Source: Arenibacter antarcticus
GTDB lineage: Bacteria > Bacteroidota > Bacteroidia > Flavobacteriales > Flavobacteriaceae
Direction of reading: 5' to 3'
DNA length: 64,000 bases
Assembly (NCBI RefSeq): GCF_041320605.1
Contig: NZ_CP166679.1
Coordinates: 620,001-684,000 of the forward strand
Positions 36,110 through 44,798 of the stretch are shown one piece after another. Made by a program: the position numbers and the translations under genes. Below the pieces are notes generated by a model, which saw only the letters and a program-made list of their open reading frames with translations, did no database searches and was not told where the DNA came from. How positions within the stretch are numbered: the stretch's first letter is position 1; every line of letters begins with the position of its first letter.

Positions 36110-37129
36110 TTACCATTTAACTACAATTTTTCCCATGGATTGTCGCGATTCCAATAATTGGTGTGCTTCTGTCAATTGATGAATTTCAAACTCACCACCT
36201 ACATGTGGTTTCAACACACTTTGCTCCGCTAGTTGGATAACGGCTTTCATAGCCCTTCCAATTTTTTCGGGATTTTCATCAGCGATCTTTAGCATATTCA
36301 CTCCGATAATTCCTTTGGATCCGCCTAAAAATTGAAGCGGATGGTATATACCAAATTGAGCCAATACCTTTAATTTTCCGAAAATAGATTTTGCCTTGCT
36401 CATAGACGACACCCCGAATGAAAACAACCTTCCTCCTGAGGCTAGTAGTTGATATCCCTTTTTTACTGATTTTCCACCTACTGGGTCAAAAATCACGTCT
36501 AATCCCTTTTTTTTAAGTATAGTTTTAACACTGGATCCAAAATCGGTTTCCAGATAATTTATAGGATGATGCACCCCATTTTTAACTAGATAGTCTATCT
36601 TTTCAGCTGAGCTACAAGTACCAAAAACAGTACAATTTCTATCTAATGCCATTTGAACTAGGGCTGTACCGACTCCACCTGCAGCAGCATGTACCAAAAC
36701 GGTATCGTTTTCCTGAAGATTGGCCATATCATATGCCAAAAAATACGCGGTGGCATACTGCGTTGCCAATGCGACTGCAACCCCTGCTTCCATTGAATCT
36801 GGTATAATATTTGCGACTTCATTTTTAGCGATTGCATATTCTGCATATCCTCCAAAACGGGTAAGTGCGGTAACACGATCCCCAATTTTTATATTTTGAA
36901 CATCTGCACCACATTTAGTCACATACCCTACCACATCATAACCTAGTATCGCGGGTAAAGGCGGCGCTGCTTTATAGAGGCCCAAGCGAGCCATAACATC
37001 TGCATAATTAAGCCCAAATGCCTCCACTTTGATCAGTATTTCCTCGGAAGATGGTTGGGGAATATCCACTTCCCTGATTTCAAATGCAGTATGGGATGAC
37101 CCATATTTCACCAAACAAGCTGCTTTCAT
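36110..37129 (-). CDS. zinc-binding-type alcohol dehydrogenase / quinone oxidoreductase (MDR family)
   Basis: The protein has about 339 residues, with an ADH-like N-terminal GroES domain (ALGYDVVGYV-type segment ILGYDVVGYVTKCG) and a Rossmann domain with the NADPH-type motif AAAGGVGTALVQMA near residue 150. Catalytic-zinc ligands (Cys and His of GHE) are missing, as in quinone oxidoreductases and VAT-1-like proteins. It probably reduces quinones or enones with NADPH. The ATG at 37129 fits the conserved MKAACL start. Immediate neighbours are unrelated. Confidence 0.88.
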   Translation of the reverse strand: MKAACLVKYGSSHTAFEIREVDIPQPSSEEILIKVEAFGLNYADVMARLGLYKAAPPLPAILGYDVVGYVTKCGADVQNIKIGDRVTALTRFGGYAEYAIAKNEVANIIPDSMEAGVAVALATQYATAYFLAYDMANLQENDTVLVHAAAGGVGTALVQMALDRNCTVFGTCSSAEKIDYLVKNGVHHPINYLETDFGSSVKTILKKKGLDVIFDPVGGKSVKKGYQLLASGGRLFSFGVSSMSKAKSIFGKLKVLAQFGIYHPLQFLGGSKGIIGVNMLKIADENPEKIGRAMKAVIQLAEQSVLKPHVGGEFEIHQLTEAHQLLESRQSMGKIVVKW

Positions 37130-37559
37130 AAACACCAATTAAAATATTGAGTATAGAAAGGTAGTAAATTATAGGGTGCGGACTACATAATTGAACGTAG
37201 CATTGTGGTAAAGTAATTTTGGGTTTATTTCGACTTTTAAAAGTCGATAATATTACTACAACGAACTATCTTATAAACCGTGAAAATTTAAAACTATAGA
37301 TTTATCCCCGTGCCTATATAGGAAAATATAGAAAGGTCAAAACAGCAAAAAGTAAGATTGTAATTCACCTACTTCTGAAAATAAATCACATCAACAAAAA
37401 TGTTCAAAATACTGATTAACAGATGATTAATTTTACCATCTATAAACGGTACCGTTCAAAATTCAAAAAAAACACATAAATCAACCTTTAGCTTATTATA
37501 TTGCTCTTCACTATTACTATAAAACATATTTTCATCTAGAACGATTCAAAAAATTAAAA
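37130..37559. other. divergent intergenic region with a perfect palindrome
   Basis: There are 430 bp between the MDR-family gene and lrgA. It contains CGACTTTTAAAAGTCG at 37231-37246, a perfect 16-bp palindrome that could be an operator. I see no ORF and no complete promoter. Confidence 0.5.
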
Positions 37560-37898
37560 ATGTTTAAAGGAGTTCTATTCATATTTTTATTCCTAGTGAT
37601 CGGAGAATTAATAGTATATCTATTTAATCTTCCAATAGCAGGTAACATTGTGGGTATGGTAGCAATTTTCATGGCCCTAAAGTTGAAGGTCATAAAGTTG
37701 AATGATGTTAAACCCGCCTCTGATCAGTTTATAAAGTATATGGTATTATTTTTTATACCTTACGGGGTGGGGCTAATGACCTTTTATGACGTACTAAAAA
37801 TTCATTGGCTCGCCATTGTTGTCAGCACAATTATAAGTACCATTCTAACTCTATATATAACTGGCATCCTTTTACAAAAATTTGGAAAGAATGAGTGA
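37560..37898 (+). CDS. lrgA: CidA/LrgA family membrane protein
   Basis: This small (112-residue) protein has four predicted spans, with the family segment LPIAGNIVGMVAIFMAL. A polar helix (DVKPASDQFIKYMVLFFIPYGVGLM) follows. LrgA/CidA proteins are holin-like partners of LrgB and in some bacteria affect murein hydrolase activity, overflow metabolites or programmed lysis. Its end overlaps lrgB by 8 nt, so translation is coupled. Confidence 0.93.
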   Translation: MFKGVLFIFLFLVIGELIVYLFNLPIAGNIVGMVAIFMALKLKVIKLNDVKPASDQFIKYMVLFFIPYGVGLMTFYDVLKIHWLAIVVSTIISTILTLYITGILLQKFGKNE

Positions 37899-38595
37899 AA
37901 TCTATCTGCAACCTCTTTTCGGAATTTTTATTACCCTACTGGCTTTTCAACTGTCCAAACTCATAGGACGCAGATGGAAATTTGTCCTTTTTAATCCAGT
38001 TTTACTTTCTGTAGTATCTATAATTTGTTTTTTAGTCATTTTTGAGATTGATTTTGAAGCCTATAATATTGGTGGGCAATATTTAGGGTTTTTATTAGGG
38101 CCTACGGTTGTAGCTCTAGGAGTTCTCTTTTATGAAAAATATGAACAGATAAAAGCAAATATGCTGCCTTTTGTCTCTGCTGTAGTTATTGGAGGAACCA
38201 TAAGTATTATTTCAGTGTGTGCCATAGCACTAGTACTAGGTGCCTCAGAACCGATTATAAGATCTATCGCCCCAAAATCTGTCACAACACCTATAGCTTT
38301 GGAAATCGCTAAAATAATTGGTGGTGTCCCCTACATCTCCGCCGGTATAGTTATTGCAGTGGGAATCTTTGGAAATGCTTTTGGCCCAGCCATTTTACGC
38401 AGTATGGGAATAAATAACAAAAATGCAATAGGTGCAGCCCTAGGAACTGCTGCCCACGGAATTGGTACCGCCAGAGCCTTGGATGAAGGAAAGCTTCCAG
38501 GGGCCTATGCTGGATTAGCCATGTGTGTAAATGGGTTGCTGACCGCCCTAATTACGCCCTATATCGTAAATCTAGTCCTGTTGTTATACCTCTAA
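37891..38595 (+). CDS. lrgB: LrgB family membrane protein
   Basis: The protein has about 234 residues with multiple spans. The family core is PKSVTTPIALEIAKIIGGVP, then FGPAILRSMGI and GTAAHGIGTARALDEG. In plants the LrgB homologue exports glycolate; in bacteria it works with LrgA. The ATG at 37891 overlaps the lrgA stop; the TTG three codons before is a less likely start. A monocistronic end follows without a strong terminator. Confidence 0.94.
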   Translation: MSEIYLQPLFGIFITLLAFQLSKLIGRRWKFVLFNPVLLSVVSIICFLVIFEIDFEAYNIGGQYLGFLLGPTVVALGVLFYEKYEQIKANMLPFVSAVVIGGTISIISVCAIALVLGASEPIIRSIAPKSVTTPIALEIAKIIGGVPYISAGIVIAVGIFGNAFGPAILRSMGINNKNAIGAALGTAAHGIGTARALDEGKLPGAYAGLAMCVNGLLTALITPYIVNLVLLLYL

Positions 38596-38695
38596 AGCAA
38601 TTCATATAATTAAAAAGTCCCCAACTTTTCAAGGTCAACGCTGTATTTGCGCTACAAGCCGATAAAATGGGCACAAGAATAAATTGGAGAAACAA

Positions 38696-39823
38696 TTATT
38701 TTTCATAAATCCAGTCGATATTTAGTTTTGTGATATCGGTAACTGAAAGCCCAGTTCCCGAAGGTTTGTCTCCGGCACAGTAACTCAGCAACACATTTTC
38801 ACCTCCTTCTATAAAATGAACAGCCATATAACAATACCATCCATCCGGATCATCTTCTATATTTTTTACATATTTCCAAGTAGCACCTTCATTATTCGAT
38901 AGCGCTACTGTTAAAGGTGTTCGTTTCCCAATTAAATTAGTGTTGCTGCCGTCGTTATTGTTCCATACCATTAGCCAATCCCCTGTTGCCGGAATTATTT
39001 CGATGGTAGCAGGTGACAAAGGGGAAGGAATAGTACTAGACTGAATAGGACTCCAAGAATGTCCTCTGTCTGAAGAGAATGACAATTGCTGGAAACCTCC
39101 ACTGGCTCTAATGTACATCATTACCCTGCCGTCCTTCATCTCTATTAAACCAGGTTCCTGAGTGATTATATCCATTGCATTGGGTACGTTCCCACTCGAA
39201 GTCCAAGACCTACCGTTATCATCCGAATAATAGGTATATAAATCACCCTTATTTTTAAACTCCCCGCCCCCAGGAACACTGTGCAATGCCACGGCCATCA
39301 TTAGTCGACCATCTTTAAGTTGTATGACCCGGTCATTATTGAGTACGAAATATCCTTGTTTATCCTGTATGCATTTTATAGGATTGCTCCAAGTTATTCC
39401 TTCATCCTTTGAAATCCGCATCATGGGAATACAATCTTTCGTGGAGTTTTTGAGCAAGTAAAAAAGTGCAATTTCGCCGTTTTGTAAACGGAGCAATGAA
39501 ACCGACATCACATTCATTCCTCCTTCATTCGGTACAATAGTTTTATCTTCTGTAGACCAGGAATCACCTTCATCTTTTGAATACCTTGCAACCAAGGATG
39601 CCGGAGCATGATCACTGGTCGATTCTCCATAATACTTACTATATATAAACATGATAGTGCCGTCTTTTAAAGTAATAAAATCACCTTCACTATTGCGTGG
39701 ATTATCCAATCCAGGATTTAGAGCTAAGACTTTTTTGGGCTCCTTAGTATCCAAAGATTGAGAAAAAGACACCAAGGCTAACAAGAAACAAATTACGATA
39801 CTACCTATGGTTTTAAATTTCAT
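38696..39823 (-). CDS. sialidase-like BNR/Asp-box exported hydrolase
   Basis: The 375-residue protein has a signal peptide (residues 1-22, ending SFSQ) and a six-bladed propeller marked by five Asp-boxes of form S-x-D-x-G-x-x-W: SKDEGDSW, SKDEGITW, SDDNGRSW, SSDRGHSW and the weaker SNNEGATW. An arginine in NPRNSEGDF near residue 45 fits the first arginine of a sialidase triad. Many Bacteroidota proteins annotated as exo-alpha-sialidase with this layout act on other sugars, so specificity is open. It has no SusCD partner and stands alone. Confidence 0.85.
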   Translation of the reverse strand: MKFKTIGSIVICFLLALVSFSQSLDTKEPKKVLALNPGLDNPRNSEGDFITLKDGTIMFIYSKYYGESTSDHAPASLVARYSKDEGDSWSTEDKTIVPNEGGMNVMSVSLLRLQNGEIALFYLLKNSTKDCIPMMRISKDEGITWSNPIKCIQDKQGYFVLNNDRVIQLKDGRLMMAVALHSVPGGGEFKNKGDLYTYYSDDNGRSWTSSGNVPNAMDIITQEPGLIEMKDGRVMMYIRASGGFQQLSFSSDRGHSWSPIQSSTIPSPLSPATIEIIPATGDWLMVWNNNDGSNTNLIGKRTPLTVALSNNEGATWKYVKNIEDDPDGWYCYMAVHFIEGGENVLLSYCAGDKPSGTGLSVTDITKLNIDWIYEK

Positions 39824-40160
39824 TTTTATATATTTCAGGTTAACAAAGCTTTCGGAATAATTTCAAAATTTTTATTAATATGATGGTTTCTTTAATTCTT
39901 ATAGACCTATATGGCAACTAGTGTATTGCTAGTAATACAACTATGAGTTGTTTAAAGTAGCTAATTTCATCGTATTTACATTCTAACATTCAGGACTTCT
40001 AAGAATATAATTGGGTATAGCAGCATTTGGAGGGCCCAAAGCTACGTGAGCCTGCCTATGTCGGCATACAACTGCTCCGCTAGTGCCTTATAAGTCATTT
40101 TACTAAAGTTCAACCTACCGATACCGAACAACCTAGTTTAAAAATAAACTTTCGATTAGA
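39824..40160. other. gap between sialidase-like gene and GNAT gene
   Basis: There are 337 bp without a gene. It holds repeat copy 2 (40048-40093) and is otherwise AT-rich without clear promoter elements. Confidence 0.5.
40048..40093. repeat. dispersed intergenic repeat, copy 2
   Basis: GAGCCTGCCTATG (40048-40060) is identical to 28770-28782, and the next about 30 bp (TCGGCATACAACTGCTCCGC then TAGTGCC) are recognisably related to copy 1. Confidence 0.5.
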
Positions 40161-40607
40161 ATGATTTTTAGAGCGGCAAAAGTGAATGACATAAAACAGA
40201 TGCAAGTAGTAAGGAACTCTGTGACCGAAAACACGTTATCAAATCCCGATTTAGTAACAGATGAAGAATGTTTAGCATTTATAACAAAAAGAGGCAAAGG
40301 ATGGGTATGTGAAATTAACCATCAGATTGTAGGTTTTTCCATAGTGGATTTAAAAGAAAAGAATGTTTGGGCGTTATTTATAAGCCCCGAATTTAAAAAA
40401 AAGGGTATCGGGAAAAAGCTTCTCGGTATAATGCTCCATTGGTATTTTAAACAAACAAAATCCAGCCTTTGGCTAGGAACGTCTCCAAAAACAAGAGCGG
40501 AAACATTTTACAGAAAGGCTGGATGGACAGAAATTGGGACTCACGGAATTGGCGAAATAAAATTTGAAATGACTTATAAAACCTGGAAAAAGCACAATAG
40601 GGAGTAA
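40161..40607 (+). CDS. GNAT-family N-acetyltransferase
   Basis: This 148-residue single-domain GNAT protein has the acetyl-CoA pyrophosphate loop EFKKKGIGKKLLG (about residues 78-90) after the beta4 strand VWALFISP. The C-terminal AETFYRKAGWTEIGT is the usual beta5-alpha4 motif. The acceptor substrate is unknown. It is followed 55 bp later by the dihydrouridine synthase gene, which has its own -7 element. Confidence 0.9.
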   Translation: MIFRAAKVNDIKQMQVVRNSVTENTLSNPDLVTDEECLAFITKRGKGWVCEINHQIVGFSIVDLKEKNVWALFISPEFKKKGIGKKLLGIMLHWYFKQTKSSLWLGTSPKTRAETFYRKAGWTEIGTHGIGEIKFEMTYKTWKKHNRE

Positions 40608-40637
40608 ACCTAAGTCAAAACCATCAACCAATTAACC

Positions 40638-40645
40638 TATCTTTG
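40638..40645 (+). promoter_or_regulatory. -7 element ahead of the dihydrouridine synthase gene
   Basis: TATCTTTG fits TAnnTTTG. It would give a start near 40652 and a leader of about 11 nt. No convincing -33 TTTG is seen at the right distance. Confidence 0.4.
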
Positions 40646-40662
40646 TCCAGCTAAACAACAAG

Positions 40663-41616
40663 ATGGCTCCTACTCTACTTTCATCCCCTTTACAAGGCTT
40701 TACAGATTTCAGGTTTCGTAATGCCTTCAATCATTACTTTGGTGGTATAGATACTTTTTACGCCCCTTACATTAGGTTAAATGGAAAGCTAAAAATTAAG
40801 CAATCCTATCAAAACGACCTTTTACCAGAAAACAATACTACTTTAGAGGTAATTCCCCAGGTAATCACTAACGATCCAGACGAGTTTTTATATGTTGCCA
40901 AATACGTACAGAGTTTAGGCTATAACGAATTAAATTGGAATTTAGGTTGCCCTTATCCAATGGTTACTAAATCTGGAATGGGCTCTGGCTTAATTTGCAA
41001 TCCTAATAGAATTAACGAGGTTTTACACAGAGCACATAACGAAACAGATATTTTGGTTTCTATGAAAATGAGAATGGGATACGAAAACGCAGAAGAAATT
41101 CTAGACGCCTTTCCTATTTTAGATCAATACCCGCTTAAAAACATCGCTATTCACGCAAGAATTGGAAAACAACTCTACAAAGGACCAGTAGACTTGGATG
41201 CTTTTGAAAAATGCATCAGCAGCACCAAACACAAGTTGTACTATAACGGGGACATTACTAGCGTTTCTGCTTTTAAAGCCATTGAAAAACGTTTTCCTAA
41301 TATCGATCATTTTATGATTGGTCGTGGTTTAATTGCCGATCCATTTTTACCAAGTATGATAAAAAATAACACTACGGAATATCCCAAAAACCGATGGTCT
41401 ATTTTTTCGGAATTTCATGACACCATTTACCAGCAATACGACGAGTACTTATCTGGGCCAACACCTATAAAAATGAAAATGCTAGGTTTTTGGGAGTACT
41501 TTTCCCAATCTACCTCAAACCCACAAAAAACATACAAAGCCATAAAAAAGGCTGATAATCCAATAAAATACAGAAAAGCGGTCGATCAAATTATGAACAC
41601 AGAATTGAAACTTTAA
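40663..41616 (+). CDS. tRNA-dihydrouridine synthase
   Basis: The 317-residue FMN-dependent TIM-barrel enzyme reduces uridines in tRNA. The family signature N-x-G-C with the catalytic cysteine is N93-L-G-C96 in NWNLGCPYPMVTKSGMGSGL. Other Dus features are SSPLQGFTDFRFRN at the start, MKMRMGYENAEE, the flavin-phosphate motif IDHFMIGRGLIADPFL, and a C-terminal helical domain. By length and motif order it is DusB/DusC-like; which position it modifies (16, 17, 20 or others) is not visible. Confidence 0.92.
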   Translation: MAPTLLSSPLQGFTDFRFRNAFNHYFGGIDTFYAPYIRLNGKLKIKQSYQNDLLPENNTTLEVIPQVITNDPDEFLYVAKYVQSLGYNELNWNLGCPYPMVTKSGMGSGLICNPNRINEVLHRAHNETDILVSMKMRMGYENAEEILDAFPILDQYPLKNIAIHARIGKQLYKGPVDLDAFEKCISSTKHKLYYNGDITSVSAFKAIEKRFPNIDHFMIGRGLIADPFLPSMIKNNTTEYPKNRWSIFSEFHDTIYQQYDEYLSGPTPIKMKMLGFWEYFSQSTSNPQKTYKAIKKADNPIKYRKAVDQIMNTELKL

Positions 41617-41906
41617 AGCACATTTTAAAGGCTTCCTATATAAGTAAGTAGTCGGCTACGCTTACTACGGACTGGAGTGCGGATGAAGTTTGGCTCGCCC
41701 AAAGCCACTTTCCTAACCGATTACGGGTAAAAAGGTGATTTGGAAATTAAAATTGGAGCCTATTTAGTTCAGAATGGAGGTTCATCCATTCTTTTTTTTT
41801 AGGAATCAGTATTGATTTACTATGTTCGTATACAAATATAAGGTGATGATTAATTTTATCCCATTGTTCCGCATAATGCTAGTGCAAACATTAAACAGAC
41901 ACCAAA

Positions 41907-42404
41907 ATGAGAAAGATATTTTTAATTCTATTGACATTTGGACTTTTTGCCTGTAACCAGCAGAAAGACAACACAAAAATATTACAAAACCGTATTGACA
42001 GTTTGGAAATCAAAATCGCAAATACGTACAAACCTGGCTTCGGAGACTTTATGAGTAGCATACAGGCACATCACTCTAAACTATGGTTTGCAGGACAAAA
42101 CCAAAACTGGAAACTTGCCGACTTTGAAGTGCACGAAATAATGGAAGCCATTGAAGACATTCAGAAATTTCAAGCTGGCCGAAAGGAAACCGAAATGATA
42201 GGAATGATAAATCCTGCGTTAGATAGTATCAACAATGCCATTGAAAAGAAAGATCCCGTGTTATTCGAAAATAGTTACACCTTACTGACAATTAGTTGTA
42301 ATAAATGTCATCAAGCAGTGGACTTAGGATATAATGTAGTGAAAACACCCGATAGTTCTCCTTTCAGCAATCAGGACTTTAAACCACTAAAAGACTCCAA
42401 ATAG
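41907..42404 (+). CDS. lipoprotein with one c-type heme motif
   Basis: The 165-residue protein has a lipoprotein signal (FGLFAC, Cys16) and a short coiled-coil (LQNRIDSLEIKIAN). The helical domain has a single heme c site CNKCH at about residues 130-134. Methionines following it (or HQ before) could be the distal ligand. The family is not recognised beyond cytochrome-like. It stands alone, and a long inverted repeat follows. Confidence 0.7.
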   Translation: MRKIFLILLTFGLFACNQQKDNTKILQNRIDSLEIKIANTYKPGFGDFMSSIQAHHSKLWFAGQNQNWKLADFEVHEIMEAIEDIQKFQAGRKETEMIGMINPALDSINNAIEKKDPVLFENSYTLLTISCNKCHQAVDLGYNVVKTPDSSPFSNQDFKPLKDSK

Positions 42405-42410
42405 ATGTAT

Positions 42411-42475
42411 GCTAATACCTAAGAAGCGTTCATGTTAGGCTTCAATGGCCGCACGAACGCTTCTTAGTTATTAGC
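42411..42475. repeat. long inverted repeat between convergent genes
   Basis: GCTAATACCTAAGAAGCGTTC (42411-42431, 21 nt; arms compared piecewise) and its complement at 42455-42475 match at 20 of 21 positions around a 23-nt loop. It begins 6 bp after the heme lipoprotein stop and ends 5 bp before the dehydrogenase stop. It is either a strong bidirectional terminator or a palindromic mobile repeat. T-tracts are absent. Confidence 0.7.
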
Positions 42476-42480
42476 AATAG

Positions 42481-43521
42481 TTATTCATTGGTAATAATAA
42501 TTTTCAGTGCTTTTTCTTCGGCACCGTTTAAAAACACTTGATAAGCATGCTCAAGCTCTGAAAGCGGGAAATGATGTGTAATCATTTTCTTTAGATCCAA
42601 ACTATTCGTAGAAACCGCTTTTAATAGCATAGGAGTTGTATTCGTGTTAACAAGTCCAGTGGTTATAGTAAGATTTTTAATCCATAGTTTGTTGATTTCA
42701 AAATCTACCTTTTTGCCATGTACTCCTACATTGGCAATGTGAGCACCTGGTTTTACTATTTTTTGGCAAATATCCCAAGTTTGAGGAATTCCAACAGCTT
42801 CTATAGCAACATCAACACCATCGCCATCAACTATTGCTTTAATAGCAGCTTCTACATCTGTAGTTCCAGAATTAATGGTATGTGTAGCACCTAGTTCTTT
42901 GGCCAATTTAAGCCTATTATCATCTAGGTCGACCATGATGATTTTAGAAGGAGAGTAGAACTGTGCTGTTAAAAGGGCAGACATACCAATAGGGCCTGCG
43001 CCAATAATGGCAATTTCATCTCCAGGTTTCACCTTACCATATTGAACGCCTATTTCATGACCTGTTGGCAAGATATCACTTAGTAAAACTGCTATTTCAT
43101 CATCAATAGTTGCTGGTATTTTGTGCAAACTATTGTCGGCATGTGGGATTCTAACATATTCCGCTTGTACCCCATCAATCATATAACCTAAAATCCAGCC
43201 TCCATCTTTACAATGTGAATACATTTGTTTTTTACAATATTCACAAGAACCACAAGAAGTAATACATGAAATTATCACTTTGTCTCCCTTTTTAAACTGA
43301 GAAACACTATCCCCAATTTCTTCAATAATACCCACACCTTCGTGGCCGAGAATACGTCCACTTTCAACTTCTGGGTTTTTACCTTTGTAAATACCTAAGT
43401 CAGTTCCACAAATCGTTGTTTTTAATACTTTTACAATTACATCTGTGGGCTTAAGGATCGTAGGTTTTGGTCTTTCTTCCAAAGCGATATTATGATCGCC
43501 ATAATAAACTAATGCTTTCAT
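42481..43521 (-). CDS. zinc-dependent alcohol dehydrogenase (MDR family)
   Basis: The 346-residue protein has the catalytic zinc ligands Cys38 (TTICGTD) and His60-Glu61 (GHEGVG). The structural zinc ligands are Cys90, Cys93, Cys96 and Cys104. The NAD-binding motif GAGPIGM lies near residue 173, and an Asp at the end of beta2 (IIMVDLDDNRL) implies NAD use. It oxidises secondary or short-chain alcohols such as butanediol or isopropanol, judging by family; the exact substrate is unknown. There is no neighbouring pathway gene. Confidence 0.92.
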   Translation of the reverse strand: MKALVYYGDHNIALEERPKPTILKPTDVIVKVLKTTICGTDLGIYKGKNPEVESGRILGHEGVGIIEEIGDSVSQFKKGDKVIISCITSCGSCEYCKKQMYSHCKDGGWILGYMIDGVQAEYVRIPHADNSLHKIPATIDDEIAVLLSDILPTGHEIGVQYGKVKPGDEIAIIGAGPIGMSALLTAQFYSPSKIIMVDLDDNRLKLAKELGATHTINSGTTDVEAAIKAIVDGDGVDVAIEAVGIPQTWDICQKIVKPGAHIANVGVHGKKVDFEINKLWIKNLTITTGLVNTNTTPMLLKAVSTNSLDLKKMITHHFPLSELEHAYQVFLNGAEEKALKIIITNE

Positions 43522-43954
43522 ATTTTTATGTATTTATTGTTTATAATTATTCTTAACGTGCAACTAGATACCTATACTACAGGTTATTCCCCAAGGTGAA
43601 GGAGTAAATGGAACGATGCTTATTTTGACCATCTCCAATAGGCAGATATCTCACCTATCAAGGTAGTGGTATAGACTGGCAGAATAAATGATATATGTCA
43701 TGGAATACACCGCAATCTCGAGATTACCCATGTAGGGAAATAGGCGTTCCCATCGTACTTTTGAAACTATTCTATTGAGCTTCTCAAAACGCTTACTTGC
43801 GTCTCCAGAGTAAGCCCCCAAACCCTGATCTGATAAGAACATAGAAACGGGAAAACCAATTCACTTCGCAACAATTGCAACTCGCATTCTAGCTTCAATG
43901 CATAAAAGGTTAACACAATAACAATAGGGTGTTTCATATCTTAAATGAAGGATA
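43522..43954. other. gap without a credible gene
   Basis: On the minus strand a 63-codon frame (43651-43842) is open, with the phrase RFEKLNRIVSKVRWERLFPY, and in the same frame the preceding DNA reads MRVAIVAK before a stop. It might be the relic of a gene, but I do not recognise it and would not call it coding. Confidence 0.3.
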
Positions 43955-43962
43955 TAGCTTTG
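43932..43962 (+). promoter_or_regulatory. promoter of the small lipoprotein gene
   Basis: TTTC (43932-43935, one mismatch to TTTG), a 19-nt spacer and TAGCTTTG (43955-43962) match the Bacteroidota promoter pattern. The ATG is 16 nt further on. Confidence 0.5.
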
Positions 43963-43978
43963 TAGAATAATTAAAAAT

Positions 43979-44353
43979 ATGAATATGAAAAAATCGATAA
44001 AAATTTTAGGCCTACTGTTTATCACAACAATTTTAGTTGCATCGTGTAGCAAAGAAAATGACCCTGTGGATGACAATTTTTTTGTTGGAACATATAAAGG
44101 ATCGGTAAGCTTCTCAGAGTCAGACAGCGATACTACCATCTCCACCTCTGACGGGAAGGTTACACTCGTTAAGGTAGGTGATACTTATAATTTTGATTTT
44201 TCGGACGGTATTCCGAGCTTAAAAGGAATAAAAATGGAGAAAAATCAAAGTGTACTTCTATCCTTAGATGGTGCGATCAAAATTGACGAAGGTACCTTGC
44301 TCATTGGCTACAACAAAGACGGCAAGAATTGGGTTGCCAATTGCAAGAGATAG
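43979..44353 (+). CDS. small lipoprotein of unknown function
   Basis: The 124-residue protein has a lipoprotein signal (TTILVASC). A short acidic linker (SKENDPVDDN) leads to a beta-rich domain with alternating charged and polar residues (GTYKGSVSFSE, VTLVKVGDTYNFDFSDG), which might be a lipocalin-like or calycin barrel fragment. ATG codons at 43979 and 43985 are both possible. It has its own promoter and a perfect terminator, so it is expressed alone. Family not recognised. Confidence 0.65.
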   Translation: MNMKKSIKILGLLFITTILVASCSKENDPVDDNFFVGTYKGSVSFSESDSDTTISTSDGKVTLVKVGDTYNFDFSDGIPSLKGIKMEKNQSVLLSLDGAIKIDEGTLLIGYNKDGKNWVANCKR

Positions 44354-44370
44354 TCAAAAATAAATGTCAA

Positions 44371-44408
44371 TGTAAAAGGGCCATTCTGTACAGAATGGCC
44401 CTTTTACA
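44371..44408. terminator. perfect 38-bp palindromic terminator
   Basis: The two 19-bp halves (44371-44389 and 44390-44408) are fully complementary, with GGGCCATTCTG at the core and AAAA/TTTT at the outer stem. It follows the lipoprotein stop by 17 bp. Confidence 0.85.
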
Positions 44409-44798
44409 TAAAATAAGTTGCTACTTATCTCATTGATCCCATGTGAAAATTATATGGGAAACATCATTATCCATGGTAAACCCGCTCACGATAATCCCAG
44501 GAGAAACTTGGCGCCATGATCTGAAGAATAGCACAGATGTTGACCAATACATAGGGAAATTAGGCTTTGAAGGGATAGGCATTCCCGAACATCCAGTTTG
44601 AAATTTAATTGGAAAGCAATAGCGATTAAATATAAAAAGGTGATTATTGGCAGTTTTCATACTAACATATGATTTTTATAGATCACAAACCTACCAATTG
44701 GGGGTATTTCCAATTAAAAATGATAATTTTATCGTTTAGAGAATTCCCTTGGGGGCCACAAATCAATAAATTAAATCGAATATTTTTAAACCTTATCC
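44409..44798. other. gap, possible gene relic
   Basis: There are 390 bp without a clear gene. A plus-strand reading ending at 44600 gives IIPGETWRHDLKNSTDVDQY plus IGKLGFEGIGIPEHPV, which looks coding-like but has no start. The minus-strand 76-codon frame over it is rich in rare-looking combinations. It may be the 3' end of a lost gene; low certainty. Confidence 0.3.

Noticed and set aside
42411-42475. Possible integron attC site (contains GTTAGGC in the loop)
   Set aside because: The core lies in the loop and not at the ends of the stem, there is no integrase, and no second site is seen.
43651-43842. 63-codon minus-strand frame
   Set aside because: It has some coding-like phrases but no family match that I recognise and a stop shortly upstream in the same frame; listed only as a gap note.
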